A stretch of DNA of 64,000 nt from Pseudogemmobacter lacusdianii (GTDB lineage Bacteria; Pseudomonadota; Alphaproteobacteria; Rhodobacterales; Rhodobacteraceae), in the NCBI RefSeq assembly GCF_030848395.1, contig NZ_JAVDBT010000009.1, forward strand, positions 121,767 to 185,766, in the 5' to 3' direction. Positions 63,344 through 64,000 of this stretch are shown here, in pieces (positions within the stretch are counted from its first letter, which is position 1; every line of letters starts with the position of its first letter). The notes beneath the pieces were generated by a model that saw only the letters and a list, made by a program, of their open reading frames with translations, was not told the DNA's origin and searched no databases. A program made the position numbers and the translations under genes.

Positions 63344-63565
63344 TTAGTTCAGGATCGAGTAGATTTGCGCGGCGATGTTGCCGTCGCCGCTGGCGATCGC
63401 TGCGGTGATGGCATTGGCTTGCGCGGCGGTCACGTTGGTCAGGTCAGCGTTCGGGGCATATTGCTTGACCTCGAAAGTCTCCGTCGCGGTCAGGCCAGCG
63501 GCAAAAGCGGCCGGAGCGAATGCGGTCAAAGCTGCTGCGAAAAGAGCGATACGTTTCATCATCAT
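63344..63565 (-). CDS. Exported microprotein with YAPNADL domain, paralog 2
   Basis: A 73-residue protein. MMMKRIALFAAALTAFAPAA followed by FAAG is a standard signal peptide with a probable AFA cleavage site, so the mature form is about 50 residues. It contains EVKQYAPNADLTNVTAAQAN and ends ASGDGNIAAQIYSILN. It is clearly related to its neighbour but lacks a lipobox and is one residue shorter in the SGDG region. A cluster of 11-bp-spaced TCACAG repeats lies 94-121 bases upstream of the start. Confidence 0.8.
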   Translation of the reverse strand: MMMKRIALFAAALTAFAPAAFAAGLTATETFEVKQYAPNADLTNVTAAQANAITAAIASGDGNIAAQIYSILN

Positions 63566-63658
63566 AGTCCTTGTACTTGGGCCAATCCGTGGCCCCGGGT
63601 TCAGGGCGTCACCGCCTCTGCACGACAGGAGATGGACCCAACCGCGCGGGAAGGGAAA

Positions 63659-63686
63659 TCACAGCTCCCTCACAGGAAGATCACAG
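63659..63686 (-). promoter_or_regulatory. Three 11-bp-phased CTGTGA direct repeats, probable response-regulator operator
   Basis: TCACAG occurs at 63659-63664, 63670-63675 and 63681-63686, that is, at exactly 11-bp intervals. On the minus strand, which is the direction of the downstream microprotein gene, each unit reads CTGTGA followed by T or G and four variable bases. This 7+4 layout is that of PhoB/OmpR-family boxes (the Pho box is CTGTCAT with a 4-base spacer), with G for C at one position. The regulator is not known. Confidence 0.6.
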
Positions 63687-63824
63687 CTTTATGTCACCCT
63701 CGTGAGTTGCGCGCCGCTTCCGCGCAACGCCAAAGCAAAACCGACAAGAACCGGCCAGAACCGCCTCACGCCAGCGTGAGACTTGGTGATATCCCCCCTC
63801 CGCACCCCCTCTTGCACGAGGCCC

Positions 63825-63840
63825 TGTGCAACCTTGCACA
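63825..63840. promoter_or_regulatory. TGTGCAA/TTGCACA palindrome with flanking TTGCAC copies
   Basis: TGTGCAACCTTGCACA is a perfect 7-2-7 inverted repeat. Further TTGCAC hexamers at 63812-63817 and 63857-63862 lie 22 and 23 bases from the one at 63834, about two helical turns. It could be an operator, but no regulator is assigned. Confidence 0.4.
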
Positions 63841-63869
63841 GATCGCCACTTCCGCCTTGCACCAAGCAA

Positions 63870-63895
63870 AAAGGCCGCCCCAAGGGGCGGCCTTT
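63870..63895 (-). terminator. Terminator after tuf
   Basis: AAAGGCCGCCCC pairs perfectly with GGGGCGGCCTTT around AA. On the minus strand it ends in TTTTT. It is 44 bases past the tuf stop. Confidence 0.95.
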
Positions 63896-63938
63896 CGCAA
63901 GATGAGCGGGGGCCAAGGCCCCGCGCTTTATCGTCAGA

Positions 63939-64000
63939 TCAGGCGATGATCTTGGACACAACACCTGCGCCGACAGTGCGGCCACCTTCGCGGATCGCGA
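63939..64000 (-). CDS. tuf: Elongation factor Tu, C-terminal end only
   Basis: Only the last ~20 codons are in the window. They read AIREGGRTVGAGVVSKIIA followed by TGA, which is the conserved C-terminus of EF-Tu. The rest lies beyond the right edge. EF-Tu delivers aminoacyl-tRNA to the ribosome. It is on the same strand as tRNA-Trp, 1.17 kb away. Confidence 0.95.
   Translation of the reverse strand, partial: AIREGGRTVGAGVVSKIIA

Larger units (their letters stand above)
63566..63938. other. Spacer between the microprotein and tuf
   Basis: A 373-bp gene-free stretch. It contains the tuf terminator, the three phased TCACAG repeats, a CTCACGC/GCGTGAG inverted repeat at 63765-63780, and a TGTGCAA/TTGCACA palindrome with two more TTGCAC copies. 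I see no coding frame. The microprotein promoter must be here. Confidence 0.6.

Noticed and set aside
63659..63686. CRP/FNR-type site at the TCACAG repeats
   Set aside because: CRP sites are inverted TGTGA-N6-TCACA, and FNR sites TTGAT-N4-ATCAA. The three units here are all in the same orientation, so a direct-repeat binder fits better.
1..64000. CRISPR arrays, insertion sequences, integrases and toxin-antitoxin pairs
   Set aside because: I found no regularly spaced repeats of CRISPR length, no transposase or recombinase reading frame, and no terminal inverted repeats. The only dispersed repeat is the short ATCTTGANNAAAATACTCC family.

Overview
The window is a GC-rich stretch of an alphaproteobacterial chromosome, most probably from the Rhodobacteraceae (Rhodobacter/Gemmobacter/roseobacter-type). 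The basis is family-level resemblance, not a database match: a B12-dependent ribonucleotide reductase, DUF1285/DUF1489/DUF938 proteins, a PuuE-UraD fusion, a PuuD urate hydroxylase, a roseobacter-like N-methylglutamate cluster, and dispersed ATCTTGANNAAAATACTCC repeats. It looks like ordinary core chromosome with strong metabolic clustering. I see no prophage, insertion sequence or CRISPR array.

Layout. 1-3.1 kb: zinc uptake, with zur-znuC-znuB reading left and znuA reading right from a shared spacer that holds a palindromic Zur box. 3.3-10.6 kb: a small membrane protein, then a four-gene MoxR / DUF58 / DUF4159 / large membrane protein operon. 10.9-15.7 kb: DUF1285 protein, hydroxypyruvate isomerase, a CHCC zinc-finger protein and DNA polymerase I. 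15.8-18.7 kb: a HIT protein, a GT14-like glycosyltransferase and a divergent sulfotransferase. 18.8-20.6 kb: ilvD.

Purine catabolism fills two blocks. Block 1 (20.8-30.6 kb): puuD, a divergent LysR regulator, a DUF2125-like protein, an alpha/beta hydrolase, uraH, the puuE-uraD fusion, allE, allA and an NCS2 purine permease. Block 2 (36.9-46.5 kb): xdhA-xdhB-xdhC joined by overlaps to a BMP-type nucleoside ABC transporter. Together they would import purines or nucleosides, oxidise hypoxanthine/xanthine to urate, and degrade urate through allantoin to glyoxylate and urea or ammonia. Allantoate amidohydrolase is the one expected step not found here. Between the blocks lie cspA, nrdJ, a DUF1489 protein, a GH25 lipoprotein, a DUF938 methyltransferase and a D-amino-acid dehydrogenase-like flavoprotein.

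46.8-51.1 kb holds dnaE and an RsuA-type pseudouridine synthase. 51.2-61.6 kb is a two-operon set that best fits the N-methylglutamate pathway of methylamine use: gmaS, mgsCBA, an XRE-cupin regulator, and mgdDCBA. The right end has a membrane protein with a low-complexity tail, tRNA-Trp, two tandem paralogous exported microproteins, and the C-terminus of tuf. The spacer between tuf and the second microprotein holds three TCACAG repeats at exact 11-bp spacing, resembling a PhoB/OmpR-type operator. I rate the microprotein pair and its operator as the least explained feature of the window.
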